Shown: positions 54,565 to 63,576 of the stretch, in pieces
Position numbering within the stretch: the stretch's first letter is position 1
Layout of the letters: every line of letters starts with the position of its first letter
Notes under the pieces: model-generated
The model's input: only the letters and a program-made list of their open reading frames with translations
Told to the model about the DNA's origin: nothing
The model's database searches: none
Assembly (NCBI RefSeq): GCF_019457905.1
Contig: NZ_JAHZSV010000030.1
Span: forward strand, 1-64,000
Reading direction: 5' to 3'
Length of the DNA stretch: 64,000 nucleotides
From: Flagellimonas abyssi
GTDB lineage: Bacteria > Bacteroidota > Bacteroidia > Flavobacteriales > Flavobacteriaceae
Program-made: the position numbers and the translations under genes

Positions 54565-54702
54565 GCAAAGGTAAACTCGTAAAATACATCCATCAAAAGA
54601 CTACGGCATAAAGCCAACGCAACTTCCTACGCTTATTTATTCCGTTTCCTTTTGAGCCAAGATTTTAACTTCCGTTTGGGTACTGCTCAAATATTGTTTA
54701 AC
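54565..54702 (+). promoter_or_regulatory. Duplicated leader, copy 2 (before DUF932-like gene)
   Basis: Near copy of 52515-52650. The TTTGAGC (54651-54657)/GCTCAAA (54685-54691) pair is kept, while the stretch around 54621-54634 varies. The gene starts at 54718. The two copies imply co-regulation of the two island genes. Confidence 0.65.
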
Positions 54703-54717
54703 TAAAATTCAAAAGCT

Positions 54718-55554
54718 ATGTATTTACAAAATTTGCAACAGGATGAAATCTTTGTTCCATCAGAAATGAAATCCTTAAAGAGTCTGACACAGATGGAATC
54801 TCGAAGAGGGCTTGAAAATGCTATTATCTCAAATGGCAAAATTGTCAACGTGGTATCGAACAGTTACGGACACATTCCGAATCAACTATTCTTCAAGAAT
54901 GCTGAAGAAATGTTGACCGATGCACAGCTAAACTTTCATAAACGAACCATCAACAAAAATGATAGGTCGTTCATTACTGACTTTATTATCAATGATAAAA
55001 GCCAGTTTACCGTAAAGAACGATAAGGACTTGATATTGCCGATGCTTCGGTTCAAGAATTCGTACGACGGAAGTGAAAAGACCTCTGGTCACTTCGGTTT
55101 TTATAGAGAAGTGTGCTCAAATGGTCTGCATGTTTCTCAGGCAGAAATCGAGTTTTCCATCAAGCACAGTAAGAACAATACGCACTTGATTATGCCGAGG
55201 CTGAACAATCTATTCGATAAGTTTCTGGACAATGAATTCTACACCATTACAAAGAAATTCGACAAGATGAAGGAATTTAAAATCATCGACACACAGGAAT
55301 TTGTAAAGGCGATTCTCGACAAAACGAAACTATTCCGGTATGAATGTAGCGACAAGAACAGCGACCCATCGAAAAAATCTCGTGAGGTCATCGAAACCTT
55401 GAACTATGAAGCCTTGTTGCTCAATGAAGAACCAAATCTCTGGTTGGGCTATAATGCGTTTAATTCAGTACTTCATAATGTCTTAAAGAAAAGCTTTGGC
55501 CAACAGGAACGCTTAGATAAAAAGCTGTTTGATGAAGTCTATGCTATGGCATAA
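54718..55554 (+). CDS. DUF932-like island protein
   Basis: 278 residues, soluble. The order of motifs (SNSYGHIPNQLFFKNAEEML, GHFGFYREVCSNGLHV, ALLLNEEPNLWLGYNAFNSV) fits the DUF932/phage-plasmid-like family, common on plasmids and conjugative elements and lacking an assigned role. It stands between two terminators and has the duplicated leader upstream. Confidence 0.8.
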   Translation: MYLQNLQQDEIFVPSEMKSLKSLTQMESRRGLENAIISNGKIVNVVSNSYGHIPNQLFFKNAEEMLTDAQLNFHKRTINKNDRSFITDFIINDKSQFTVKNDKDLILPMLRFKNSYDGSEKTSGHFGFYREVCSNGLHVSQAEIEFSIKHSKNNTHLIMPRLNNLFDKFLDNEFYTITKKFDKMKEFKIIDTQEFVKAILDKTKLFRYECSDKNSDPSKKSREVIETLNYEALLLNEEPNLWLGYNAFNSVLHNVLKKSFGQQERLDKKLFDEVYAMA

Positions 55555-55570
55555 ATTAAATAAAGGTTTG

Positions 55571-55595
55571 TCCAGTACCTCAAACTGGATTTTTT
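55571..55595 (+). terminator. Terminator after DUF932-like gene
   Basis: TCCAGT/ACTGGA stem, 7-nt loop, then six T, 16 bases after the stop and before the convergent DUF4238 gene. Confidence 0.75.
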
Positions 55596-55605
55596 ATATA
55601 GATGA

Positions 55606-56667
55606 TTAAAAATTTCGGTTTTTTCTTTCTCGATAGCGCTCATCTCTAATTTCAGCAAAGTAGCCAGACATTCTGTAAGATTTAGCGTGTTGGGTTTGTT
55701 TGACAAATGAAAAATTTGGTTTAATGGTATATGGTGTTTTATGATGTTGCACTATTACTGATTCCGTTTCTTCATCTTCTTTTACAGGGTCGAATTGTTT
55801 TAATTCTAATTTCTTTTGTCCTTGAAATCGTTGAGAACTTTCCAATATCTGTTCAAACTGAAAGTCTGTTACTTTTTCATTACCATATAGCGTCTTATTT
55901 GCATAAAGACAGGTGAGGGTATTTAAAAATTCTACATCGCTTTCATTTAATAAAATATCGCTAAACTGATTCCTATATCCAACTTTATACACTTTAGGGT
56001 CATACATTACTAAGGTCAAGTCGGGCGACAATGGATAAAATATTTGCAATCCTTTGCTAAGCATCCCATAATGACCAAATGAAAAATTACGTGATTCTAA
56101 AAATTGATTGTATTTTGAAACGGGATTATCGCTCGTAATTAGTGACTTATTTGTGTTGTTTTCAAGAAGCTTTATCTGTAAGTCCAGCATCATAGGCAAA
56201 CTGTTTAGTAAAATATCCAAGGCTTTCTCACTTGCATCGTCATATCCAAAAAAGTGAGTGTCAAAATCAAAATCTTTAAATTTTGAATCAAACTTCATTG
56301 CAGTTTTCATTGTTTTATCTACCACGTTGTTAAATTCGTCAACATTGGCTCTCGTCCGATATGCTTGAAGTAAAATAAATAACCATATCCAGTAATATTC
56401 GTCAGATTTATTCTTAGGCAATCGCTTCGACCTTATTATTTCCTTTAAAATTACCGAGGTTGTGTCTTCAATATTTCCGAACCATTCTTCTCGCTCTAAG
56501 TCTTTTCCATAAAAATAGTCCTCTTGCGCCTGATTTTCTAAATCTGCGTTTTGAATTATTTTACCAGTTCTCTTTATGCAAACTTTTATTTTTTTATGAT
56601 TATTAGCAACGCTGAAAAATTTCAAATAAAATTTTGGAACGTAGTGTTGCTTCTTCTTTTCTGCCAT
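55606..56667 (-). CDS. DUF4238 family protein
   Basis: 353 residues from ATG 56667 (MAEKKKQHYVPKFYLKFFS), which carries the family hallmark QHYVPKFYL; the longer frame to 56748 runs into the AbiE promoter region. The middle has ILLQAYRTRANVDEF and LLENNTNKSLITSDNPVSKYN, also typical. DUF4238 proteins are often in defence-rich or mobile regions, but no activity is established. A+T-rich, divergent from abiEi across 161 bases. Confidence 0.85.
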   Translation of the reverse strand: MAEKKKQHYVPKFYLKFFSVANNHKKIKVCIKRTGKIIQNADLENQAQEDYFYGKDLEREEWFGNIEDTTSVILKEIIRSKRLPKNKSDEYYWIWLFILLQAYRTRANVDEFNNVVDKTMKTAMKFDSKFKDFDFDTHFFGYDDASEKALDILLNSLPMMLDLQIKLLENNTNKSLITSDNPVSKYNQFLESRNFSFGHYGMLSKGLQIFYPLSPDLTLVMYDPKVYKVGYRNQFSDILLNESDVEFLNTLTCLYANKTLYGNEKVTDFQFEQILESSQRFQGQKKLELKQFDPVKEDEETESVIVQHHKTPYTIKPNFSFVKQTQHAKSYRMSGYFAEIRDERYRERKNRNF

Positions 56668-56742
56668 ACAGTAAATAATTGTATTTAAAATTTTAAGGTC
56701 AATCCTAATTTGAGATTGTAAAGGTAGAAAAATACCAATTTT

Positions 56743-56807
56743 TGCCACTTAATCTATATAGTGGCGAAAATTTGTTTTCAAATATTCGCCACTTTTTTGT
56801 ATTTTTG
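56743..56807 (+). promoter_or_regulatory. AbiE operator/promoter with overlapping inverted repeats
   Basis: GCCACT (56743-56748) pairs with AGTGGC (56760-56765). The same AGTGGCGAA (56760-56768) pairs with TTCGCCACT (56785-56793), with extra inner ATTTG/CAAAT pairing and a following T-run. TATTTTTG (56800-56807) is a good -7 element, and TTTG at 56771-56774 is a weak -33 one. The repeats therefore cover the promoter, as expected for autorepression by AbiEi, and could also act as alternative hairpins. Confidence 0.65.
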
Positions 56808-56828
56808 GCAAAGTTTTGATTTTTAACT

Positions 56829-57596
56829 ATGCCAAAGATTATAGAAAATAAGCTAATAGAGAACTTCAAGGACAAAAGTTCTTTTGATAGAGATGAACTC
56901 TATGACTTTTATCTAAATTTTGAACCAGACCTAAAGGAAAGCACCTTTAGTTGGCGAATTTATGACCTGAAGAAAAAGGACATAATTAAAACCATTGGTC
57001 GTGGACTTTATGTTATTTCCTATAAACCTAAATATAAGCCTCTTCTATCAGATAGTGTGTTCAAAATAGCCCGTAAAACCAATGAGCGTTTTGAAGATAT
57101 AAAATATGCCATTTGGGAAACCCAATGGCTCAATGAGTTTTCTCAGCACCAGACGTCAAATCAAATGATTGTCGTCGAAGTAGAAAAAGAGTTTGTAGAC
57201 TCACTCTATTACTATCTAAATGATAATCTAAGAATGGATTTTTTCCTAAATCCAGATGAAAAGGAAATTCAATTCTATATTTCAGAAAGTAACGTCCCAG
57301 TTATCATTAAACGTTTGGTGACAAGGGCACCTATCCAAAAAATAAAAAATAAAAAAGCGGTAGTGCCCATTGCAACTCTTGAAAAGATTATGGTGGACCT
57401 GTTTGCAGATGAAAATCTGCTACATTTTTACCAAGGCTCAGAAATGACAAATATCTACGAGAAAATTATTGACACATATAACATCAATTTCACAAAGCTT
57501 TTTAGCTATGCCAAAAGACGCAAAAAGGAACAGGAAATCAAACAATTTATAAGCAGGCACGTTCCAAATTTTTTAGAAGACATTCAGTATGATTAA
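56829..57596 (+). CDS. abiEi: AbiEi-type antitoxin
   Basis: 255 residues. The N-terminal winged helix-turn-helix (about 1-75, FSWRIYDLKKKDIIKTIGRGLYVIS) would bind the operator just upstream, and the C-terminal part resembles the AbiEi neutralising domain (PIATLEKIMVDLFAD). In known AbiE systems the antitoxin blocks the nucleotidyltransferase toxin genetically and represses its own promoter. It overlaps abiEii by 8 bases. Assignment is by order, domains and neighbour. Confidence 0.85.
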   Translation: MPKIIENKLIENFKDKSSFDRDELYDFYLNFEPDLKESTFSWRIYDLKKKDIIKTIGRGLYVISYKPKYKPLLSDSVFKIARKTNERFEDIKYAIWETQWLNEFSQHQTSNQMIVVEVEKEFVDSLYYYLNDNLRMDFFLNPDEKEIQFYISESNVPVIIKRLVTRAPIQKIKNKKAVVPIATLEKIMVDLFADENLLHFYQGSEMTNIYEKIIDTYNINFTKLFSYAKRRKKEQEIKQFISRHVPNFLEDIQYD

Positions 57597-58692
57597 TGAC
57601 AAAAGCTTTACAAAGGAATGGCTGGATAGCTTCCGTGCAAAAAAGGAACATAAAGGCATCAATGTAACCATTCTTGAAAAAATGGTTCACGCCCTATCAT
57701 TACTGGAACATCTAAAAGTTTCAGGACTTGATTTTGTTTTCAAAGGGGGAACATCACTTGTGCTTTTGCTAAAAGAAGGGAACCGATTTTCTATTGATAT
57801 CGATATTATTTCGAGCGTTGAGCGTGATAAATTAGAAGAAATTTTGGATGCAGTTGTAGCCAATTCACATTTCAAAAAGCACGTGCTTAATGAGCATAGA
57901 AGTTATAAGGAAGGTGTTCCAAAGGCACATTATACCTTTGAGTTTGATTCAGTTTATAACCCAAACGTTTCAGGAACCATTCTATTGGATATTCTTTTTG
58001 ACAGTCCGCACTACCCAGCACTCGTTGAGACTTCAGTAAATACACCCTGGCTTTCTGTTGACGAAACGGCTACAAAAATCACTACACCTTCCATAGATTC
58101 TATTTGTGGCGATAAGCTGACCGCTTTTGCACCAGAGACTATAGGAATTCCATATTACAAAGGAGACCAATTATTTGCAATGGAAATCTGCAAGCAATTG
58201 TTCGATTTAAGCAAATTATTTGAAAACATTACAGATATAACAACGGTAAAGAAAAGTTTTTCCGCTTTTGCGAAAGCAGAGTTATCCTATCGAAGTTCAG
58301 ATAAAGAGTTTAGTAGTAGAGAGCTTACTGAAAACGACGTGCTTTGGGATTCTTTAAATACCTGTGCAATTCTCGCAAGACGAGAACGTAATCCAACAGC
58401 TGAAACAAAAGAGAAATTTGCCAATTTAAATCTTGGCATACGCAGTTTCGGTAGTGCATTCCTAATGACCGGAAATTTCAGAATAGAAGAAGCACTTGCA
58501 GCTTCGGCCAGAGTAGCCTATTTGAATGCCATTCTTCTGCAAAAAGAGGTTGTTGAAATCGAATATTATGAAGGTCAAAACATAAGTGAACTCACAATTG
58601 AAAAAGCAGATTGGGCATTTTTGAACAGACTAAAACGCCAACCCGATAAATCTATATTTTATTATTGGTACAAGGCTGTAGAACTATTGTAA
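57589..58692 (+). CDS. abiEii: AbiEii-type nucleotidyltransferase toxin
   Basis: 367 residues. The minimal nucleotidyltransferase motif is intact: FKGGTSLVLLL (Gly53-Gly54) followed by FSIDIDI with Asp70 and Asp72. DSICGDKLTAFAPETIG supplies the later conserved Lys/Asp region. AbiEii toxins act on GTP or tRNA to halt growth during phage infection. Translationally coupled to abiEi, and 10 bases before the next gene of the operon. Confidence 0.92.
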   Translation: MINDKSFTKEWLDSFRAKKEHKGINVTILEKMVHALSLLEHLKVSGLDFVFKGGTSLVLLLKEGNRFSIDIDIISSVERDKLEEILDAVVANSHFKKHVLNEHRSYKEGVPKAHYTFEFDSVYNPNVSGTILLDILFDSPHYPALVETSVNTPWLSVDETATKITTPSIDSICGDKLTAFAPETIGIPYYKGDQLFAMEICKQLFDLSKLFENITDITTVKKSFSAFAKAELSYRSSDKEFSSRELTENDVLWDSLNTCAILARRERNPTAETKEKFANLNLGIRSFGSAFLMTGNFRIEEALAASARVAYLNAILLQKEVVEIEYYEGQNISELTIEKADWAFLNRLKRQPDKSIFYYWYKAVELL

Positions 58693-58702
58693 CTTAACGT
58701 GA

Positions 58703-60121
58703 ATGGACTTAAAGTATATTATAGAAATCTGTGTCGCTATCGACATCGCAATTTTGGGTATAGCATATCCTATTATCGTGGATAAAATATCCAATATAGG
58801 CCACAAGTTTTCATCAAACTATCTGGCTAATGCTTTTGAAAATGAATTTCCGCAGACAAAACTTTTTGGGATATTTCCCGGAAGGTCAAGAAGAATAACA
58901 GTATTTGAATGGGTTTTGTTCTTTACAATCGGCTCGTTTATATTCTTAATATTAGACCGTGAACCACTATTTTGGAAGGATAGTTGGATGATGCAAAACT
59001 CAGCAAAACTTCTAACGCTATTCTTAACAGTATCATTGGTTGTCATTTTTATTATTTGGTTAGATAAGGTTTCGCTGTACAATGGCAAGTCCACACGTTT
59101 GCTTACCTATATAATTTCCGAATACCGAAAGCTAAAAAAAGATCAAGATGATAAATACCATTTTAAGATTATCAATGAACTTGCAATATTTGCCATTAGG
59201 ACACAGGATAAAGGTTTAGAGGAAACATTGGTTAATTTCTACACGGAAGAATTCAATAATTACCGTGCTAACTTCATTAGACCAAGAGAGGAAGAAAAAC
59301 CAGATGGATTTGAAAACTTTAAAGTTGAGTTTAATCACGAGTTTCATTATGGTATTAGGGAAATTATAAGAGAAGTTGCCAAAGGTAGAAATGAAGACTT
59401 GCAAAGTCTCGAATATTTTGTTGTAAGTGGCGTATGGTTAATGGGACAAGGTATTTTTGAAACCCCCATCTCAAATGACACCTATAAAGAACTTTGGCGC
59501 AATGTTGTACTTATATCAAACAATCCCAAATTTGTAGGTAACTATTGGGGTACGGCACATCAATATTTCAATTTTGGATTGCAACGAGTCTTTGGCACAG
59601 ATTACAATTTTGAGACTAAAAAATATGATAACCAGTCATTAATAGATAAAAGAGACAACGAAAGAAAACGTTTTTTTGAGTTTCACTTGGCATTAGGAGG
59701 CTTATTGATTTATCAGAAAAACTATGAAGCCCTTAAAACATTATTTACATACACACAAAACCAGCCACCTAAATATGTTCTGCTGCCTAATAATATGACC
59801 GAGATTTTTACGTGGTTCAGTAGCTTTAAAGACGAGTTTGGGAGAGGTAATTACCCTATTGATTTATCATACCCTTTCCCAGGATTGGATAATTTAGGAA
59901 ACAGAAGGCGTGTTACATTCTACATCTGTCAGTATTTGACGTTGCTTTTTCTAAGGCAGTTTAAATTGCCTAAATACAATACCTACGATAACTTCACAGG
60001 ACAACCTAATTTACCACAAACCGAAGTGTTAGAACTATTACTGTGGCAAGAATCCATAAATTATTTCAGGTTTTGTTTAAAAAAGGTGTTGAAAGATGAA
60101 AATCTCTTAAATACAATATGA
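58703..60121 (+). CDS. Three-TM membrane protein of unknown function
   Basis: 472 residues. Hydrophobic helices at about 7-27, 70-85 and 102-120, then a long, mostly hydrophilic, helical C-terminal part of about 350 residues that carries no motif I recognise. It lies 10 bases after abiEii and 1 base before the next gene. As the membrane component of a cargo operon next to a toxin-antitoxin pair it could be an effector or sensor; this is inference. Confidence 0.7.
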   Translation: MDLKYIIEICVAIDIAILGIAYPIIVDKISNIGHKFSSNYLANAFENEFPQTKLFGIFPGRSRRITVFEWVLFFTIGSFIFLILDREPLFWKDSWMMQNSAKLLTLFLTVSLVVIFIIWLDKVSLYNGKSTRLLTYIISEYRKLKKDQDDKYHFKIINELAIFAIRTQDKGLEETLVNFYTEEFNNYRANFIRPREEEKPDGFENFKVEFNHEFHYGIREIIREVAKGRNEDLQSLEYFVVSGVWLMGQGIFETPISNDTYKELWRNVVLISNNPKFVGNYWGTAHQYFNFGLQRVFGTDYNFETKKYDNQSLIDKRDNERKRFFEFHLALGGLLIYQKNYEALKTLFTYTQNQPPKYVLLPNNMTEIFTWFSSFKDEFGRGNYPIDLSYPFPGLDNLGNRRRVTFYICQYLTLLFLRQFKLPKYNTYDNFTGQPNLPQTEVLELLLWQESINYFRFCLKKVLKDENLLNTI

Positions 60122-60122
60122 T

Positions 60123-61034
60123 ATGAAAAAGAAGGAGATAAAGAAGCTAAAAAAGAAGTCATCAAAATTTATTGATGTTCTCGAATCATCACTTGAAGAG
60201 GCTATTGAGGCTGCAAGATTAAATGCGGATATTGACTACGAAAAAGAATGGCAATTCTATGAAAAATCTAAAGATGCGATTGTTGGTGCATTAGAAAAAT
60301 TTGATACCATCCAAAATACTGAGGAGAGTTTTGACGGAGAGCCTACTATTTCCTTCGGTGTAAACGGTACAATGAATTTATTTCAAAAATCTGCATTTAC
60401 AACTGGAGATATTCCACATCTAAATGCAGACACGATATTATCCCAGCAGATAGTTTACCAGAACATCAATTATTATATTCCCAACGCATTTTTATCAGCT
60501 CGGAAAAAACGGTATCTTCTTCGTAAAGAAGATTTAGTAAAAGGGATAGAAAAATTGGGTTTTAATGTGGACAGAGATATTATTGTAGCAATGAATCTTA
60601 ATATATACGGTATCGATGATTTCCAGAACATTGAGGAACACATTACCCGAGTTCCATCTACAGGACTCAAAAATGTACTATTCGTTTTACCGAAAGCCGA
60701 TTTGCCTATCTTAAAACATAAAGAACTTGATTTAAGTGAGCGAAAAGAGCATCAACTTGGAATATTGGATGATGATAGAAAAATCTATGGTTCTTTAATT
60801 GACCTAACACAAGATGCCAATGCGAAACATAGAGAAAAATGGAAAAATTCAAACATTGATTTTGCAACCGATTTAAAAGTGCAGTTAACTGTAGCTTTTA
60901 TTACTGAAGTTGTTTGGAAAGCCAATGCTAATGTAGTTCAAATTAATATTGAAACTTCATTAAAGGAACAGGGTATCGTAAACGAGCTGTCTGATATAGA
61001 GAAGTTGGTGCCAAAAAAGGAATCTGATGATTGA
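60123..61034 (+). CDS. Unrecognised soluble protein in the cargo operon
   Basis: 303 residues. A Lys-rich start (MKKKEIKKLKKKSSKF) and a predicted helical N-terminal half lead into a mixed alpha/beta part with LSARKKRYLLRKEDLVKGIEKLGF and DRDIIVAMNLNIYGIDD. No signal peptide or membrane segment. No family recognised. Spacing of 1 base upstream and an 8-base overlap downstream show it is translated with both neighbours. Confidence 0.65.
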   Translation: MKKKEIKKLKKKSSKFIDVLESSLEEAIEAARLNADIDYEKEWQFYEKSKDAIVGALEKFDTIQNTEESFDGEPTISFGVNGTMNLFQKSAFTTGDIPHLNADTILSQQIVYQNINYYIPNAFLSARKKRYLLRKEDLVKGIEKLGFNVDRDIIVAMNLNIYGIDDFQNIEEHITRVPSTGLKNVLFVLPKADLPILKHKELDLSERKEHQLGILDDDRKIYGSLIDLTQDANAKHREKWKNSNIDFATDLKVQLTVAFITEVVWKANANVVQINIETSLKEQGIVNELSDIEKLVPKKESDD

Positions 61035-61818
61035 GTTCAGAAACCCTCATCATATAGAACCACCAGGCGTTTTGCGACAAATTCTATCTCATCCCGCAAA
61101 TGACACAGAAGTTATTGAACTTGCAGTTTTTCAAGAACATCGTTACGCATTTTTCTATTGGAACAAATGGGTGCAAGAGAAGAAACCTAAGAATCCACCT
61201 TGTTTGGTCTCATTGGATTGGCATCAGGATTTATGCTGTCCGTGTGACACAGAAAAAGAATGGCTCGATAAATTGGATTTGACAAGCGATGCAGAAGTTG
61301 CTTTGTTTTCTTGGGCCAAATTAGCTGGAAATAACGATGGGCATATTCTGTGTGCGGCATATCTTAACTTGATTGGCGATATTTATGTGTATTGTAGGCA
61401 AGAAATGGGACCAAATACTTGGCAAGATGAAGAATTGATAGACACCTATGGCAACAAACACACCATCAAAAAATTCAAAACTTATGAAGGTCTTCAAGAT
61501 GCACTTTTGAAGTCGTCAGAGTCGTCCGTATTTTTTGATATTGACTTGGATTTCTTTTCAGTAAATAACGGCCTGAGTGATGGCTCGTTCGAATTCACGT
61601 ATCTTCAGGAAGAAGAAATAAGAACGATGTTAGATAAAGACCATCCGCTAATAAGTTGGATTTTTGAGCGCATAAAAGGGTTTACTATTGCAACAGAACC
61701 TGAACATTGTGGTGGGCTTTTAAAAAGCAACAAATTTCTTGACCTAATTAGTGACATTTATTTCAACCCAGAGTTATTTGCACCAAAATGTAATTGGATT
61801 TGGAAGCCTAAGTATTAA
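61027..61818 (+). CDS. UPF0489 protein with arginase/deacetylase-like metal motifs
   Basis: 263 residues. SLDWHQD (Asp64, His66, Asp68) and VFFDIDLDFFS (Asp171, Asp173, Asp175), with EPEHCGG near residue 224, match the binuclear-metal motif layout of UPF0489, a family related to the arginase/deacetylase fold. Several extra Cys (CCPCD, about 70-73) are unusual. The reaction is unknown. Last gene of the operon, overlapping its neighbour by 8 bases; no terminator is evident. Confidence 0.82.
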   Translation: MIEFRNPHHIEPPGVLRQILSHPANDTEVIELAVFQEHRYAFFYWNKWVQEKKPKNPPCLVSLDWHQDLCCPCDTEKEWLDKLDLTSDAEVALFSWAKLAGNNDGHILCAAYLNLIGDIYVYCRQEMGPNTWQDEELIDTYGNKHTIKKFKTYEGLQDALLKSSESSVFFDIDLDFFSVNNGLSDGSFEFTYLQEEEIRTMLDKDHPLISWIFERIKGFTIATEPEHCGGLLKSNKFLDLISDIYFNPELFAPKCNWIWKPKY

Positions 61819-62515
61819 TAATCCACTCAGCACATTCCCCTACATTCCACGCTCGCCTGCTGAAAAAGCAGGCAACCACTTCACTTCGTGAAAAGAGCTT
61901 CACTATACAAGTCTTGGACACAATTCCCAATTTCAGCTTTCCATTTCGCTAACCTTTCCCGCTGCGCTGGAAAGGAACACTTCATTCCAGAGCCAAAATC
62001 GTGGATTAAGTCCGCTTTTTTAATCGGAAAGCCATCGGCTTGATTTTCTTGACAGGATTTTCGGCGCGGTCTTCTTGAGCCCTCACTCGAAAATCCTTAA
62101 AAACCAAACCGCTGTCTTACACATTTTAAGGGGTTTATAATGGATAAAGCCTTTGTTGTTTTTCGGGTCGTCGAAAAACAGGCACGACATAACCAATTCT
62201 AATATAAACACAGCCACTTATTTCGCTTAACTGTCGGTACGCTCAAACGCAACTGCGTTTAAAAGAATTGCTAATGCCCTTATGGAACTTGTCAAGACTG
62301 TACGAGTTTTAGTGAAAAATAAGGTTTCTACTTCCTTGAATCCCGATAGCTATCGAGATTACTACGTCGCAAACACACCTGATTTATTCCCTAAAAGTCT
62401 TGACAAAACCCACTCTATCCATTGTGCGATGCACAGAAGAAAAGAACAAACACCCCTTAAAATTTAATCTGTTTTAAATCAATAGGGGAAATATAAATCA
62501 CTTAAATATTTTATT
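61819..62515. other. Gene-poor structured stretch before ssb
   Basis: No convincing gene in 697 bases; the only longer frame (62282-62467) is unsupported. Short inverted repeats occur: GCCTGC/GCAGGC near 61856-61872, TTCAC/GTGAA near 61879-61891, CTTTCC/GGAAAG near 61953-61975, TTTTTCG/CGAAAAA near 62158-62177, and TCCCGATAGCTATCGAGA at about 62340-62357. It may hold non-coding RNA or the promoter of ssb. Confidence 0.5.
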
Positions 62516-62860
62516 ATGAGTACTATTAGAAATCACGTACAATTGATTGGAAACGTTGGGCAAGAACCAACCATCACGAACCTTGAAAGCGGTAAGAAAG
62601 TAGCCCGCTTCTCACTCGCTACAAACGAGTATTACAAAGACAGCAAAGGCGAAAAGCAAACGGACACCAACTGGCATACCGTAGTAGCTTGGGGCAAGAC
62701 TGCTGAAATCGTTGAGAAATTTGTCGAAAAAGGCAAAGAATTAGGAATTACAGGGAAACTAAAGACCCGAACCTACACGACCGATGATGGCAACCAACGC
62801 TATGTAACGGAAGTCGTAGCCGATGAAATCCTTCTACTTGGAAGTAAAAGCGATAAGTAA
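62516..62860 (+). CDS. ssb: Single-stranded DNA-binding protein
   Basis: 114 residues, one OB fold and no acidic C-terminal tail. Hallmarks: VQLIGNVGQEPTI, ARFSLATNEYYKD and NWHTVVAWGKTAEIVEKFVEKG. This short form is typical of mobile elements, where it protects single-stranded DNA during transfer. The chromosomal SSB would be longer, with an acidic tip. Confidence 0.95.
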   Translation: MSTIRNHVQLIGNVGQEPTITNLESGKKVARFSLATNEYYKDSKGEKQTDTNWHTVVAWGKTAEIVEKFVEKGKELGITGKLKTRTYTTDDGNQRYVTEVVADEILLLGSKSDK

Positions 62861-62871
62861 TCTTCAAAATA

Positions 62872-62907
62872 AAGAGGGCGTTCCTCTCGAAAGTTGCGCC
62901 CTCTTTT
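62872..62907 (+). terminator. Terminator after ssb
   Basis: AAGAGGGCG/CGCCCTCTT stem with a 16-nt loop and a short T-run, 11 bases past the ssb stop. Confidence 0.85.
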
Positions 62908-62936
62908 TCATTATTCACACATTAAATATATGCACA

Positions 62937-63317
62937 ATGAAAGCACAAGTTAACGAAATAAAAGAGCGATTGCAATATTTTACGGGAACAGAAATGTTCT
63001 ATCAAATCCCCTTACTAAGAACACGTTTTACGGACGGATTGAAATATTTGTCAGAAGTAGCAGAATGTTTTTGGCTCATTACGGACACTTCCGTAATTGC
63101 AAAAAGTCTGATGAACCGAAGCGAATTTATAACCATAGACTTTAAAAGATTGCCCGAGGAAAAACAAAATTTTACAGGATATGAAGCTGAAATTATTTAT
63201 ACAGATGGCAACGACAATATTTTGGAAAAACACGGCTATCGGGCAACCGATTTTCCGCTCGATGAATTGCGGTTATTTTTTGTAAATGATACGCTGATGT
63301 TACCAAGCGAATATTAA
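62937..63317 (+). CDS. DUF6876-like island protein
   Basis: 126 residues from ATG 62937 (MKAQVNEIKERLQYFTG); the frame is open earlier but covers the ssb terminator. The pattern FTDGLKYLSEVAECFWLITDTSV, with a compact alpha/beta layout, matches the DUF6876 family of conjugative-element proteins. No known activity. Followed by a small gene on the same strand. Confidence 0.75.
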   Translation: MKAQVNEIKERLQYFTGTEMFYQIPLLRTRFTDGLKYLSEVAECFWLITDTSVIAKSLMNRSEFITIDFKRLPEEKQNFTGYEAEIIYTDGNDNILEKHGYRATDFPLDELRLFFVNDTLMLPSEY

Positions 63318-63328
63318 AAATTCAGGCT

Positions 63329-63526
63329 ATGGTTTATCTCAATTTTACAGACTTGAGCGAGGAGGCTCAAAACCGACTTTTAGAGGATTCTAAAAAAAAC
63401 GTGGAACGAAAATTTGGCGATGATATTCGCAAATACGTAAGGGAAAATTACACCTGTTTTGAAACGATGATAGAGGAAGAAGCATTACGAAATTTATATT
63501 CCTATAAGTTCATATTCAACATCTAA
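63329..63526 (+). CDS. Small conserved island protein
   Basis: 65 residues, charged and helical (LSEEAQNRLLEDSKKNVERK). It starts 12 bases after the previous stop and ends before a terminator, so the two probably form a unit. Function unknown. Confidence 0.6.
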   Translation: MVYLNFTDLSEEAQNRLLEDSKKNVERKFGDDIRKYVRENYTCFETMIEEEALRNLYSYKFIFNI

Positions 63527-63548
63527 TTTTCTAAACTTAATAATCAAG

Positions 63549-63575
63549 CACCTCTAAATTTTGGAGGTGTTTTTT
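63549..63575 (+). terminator. Terminator after the small island gene
   Basis: CACCTC/GAGGTG stem with a 9-nt loop, then six T. Confidence 0.85.
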
Positions 63576-63576
63576 C

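Noticed and set aside
62282..62467. 61-codon open frame between cargo and ssb
   Set aside because: Odd composition, overlaps a TCCCGATAGCTATCGAGA palindrome, no family look and no start-region support; likely chance.
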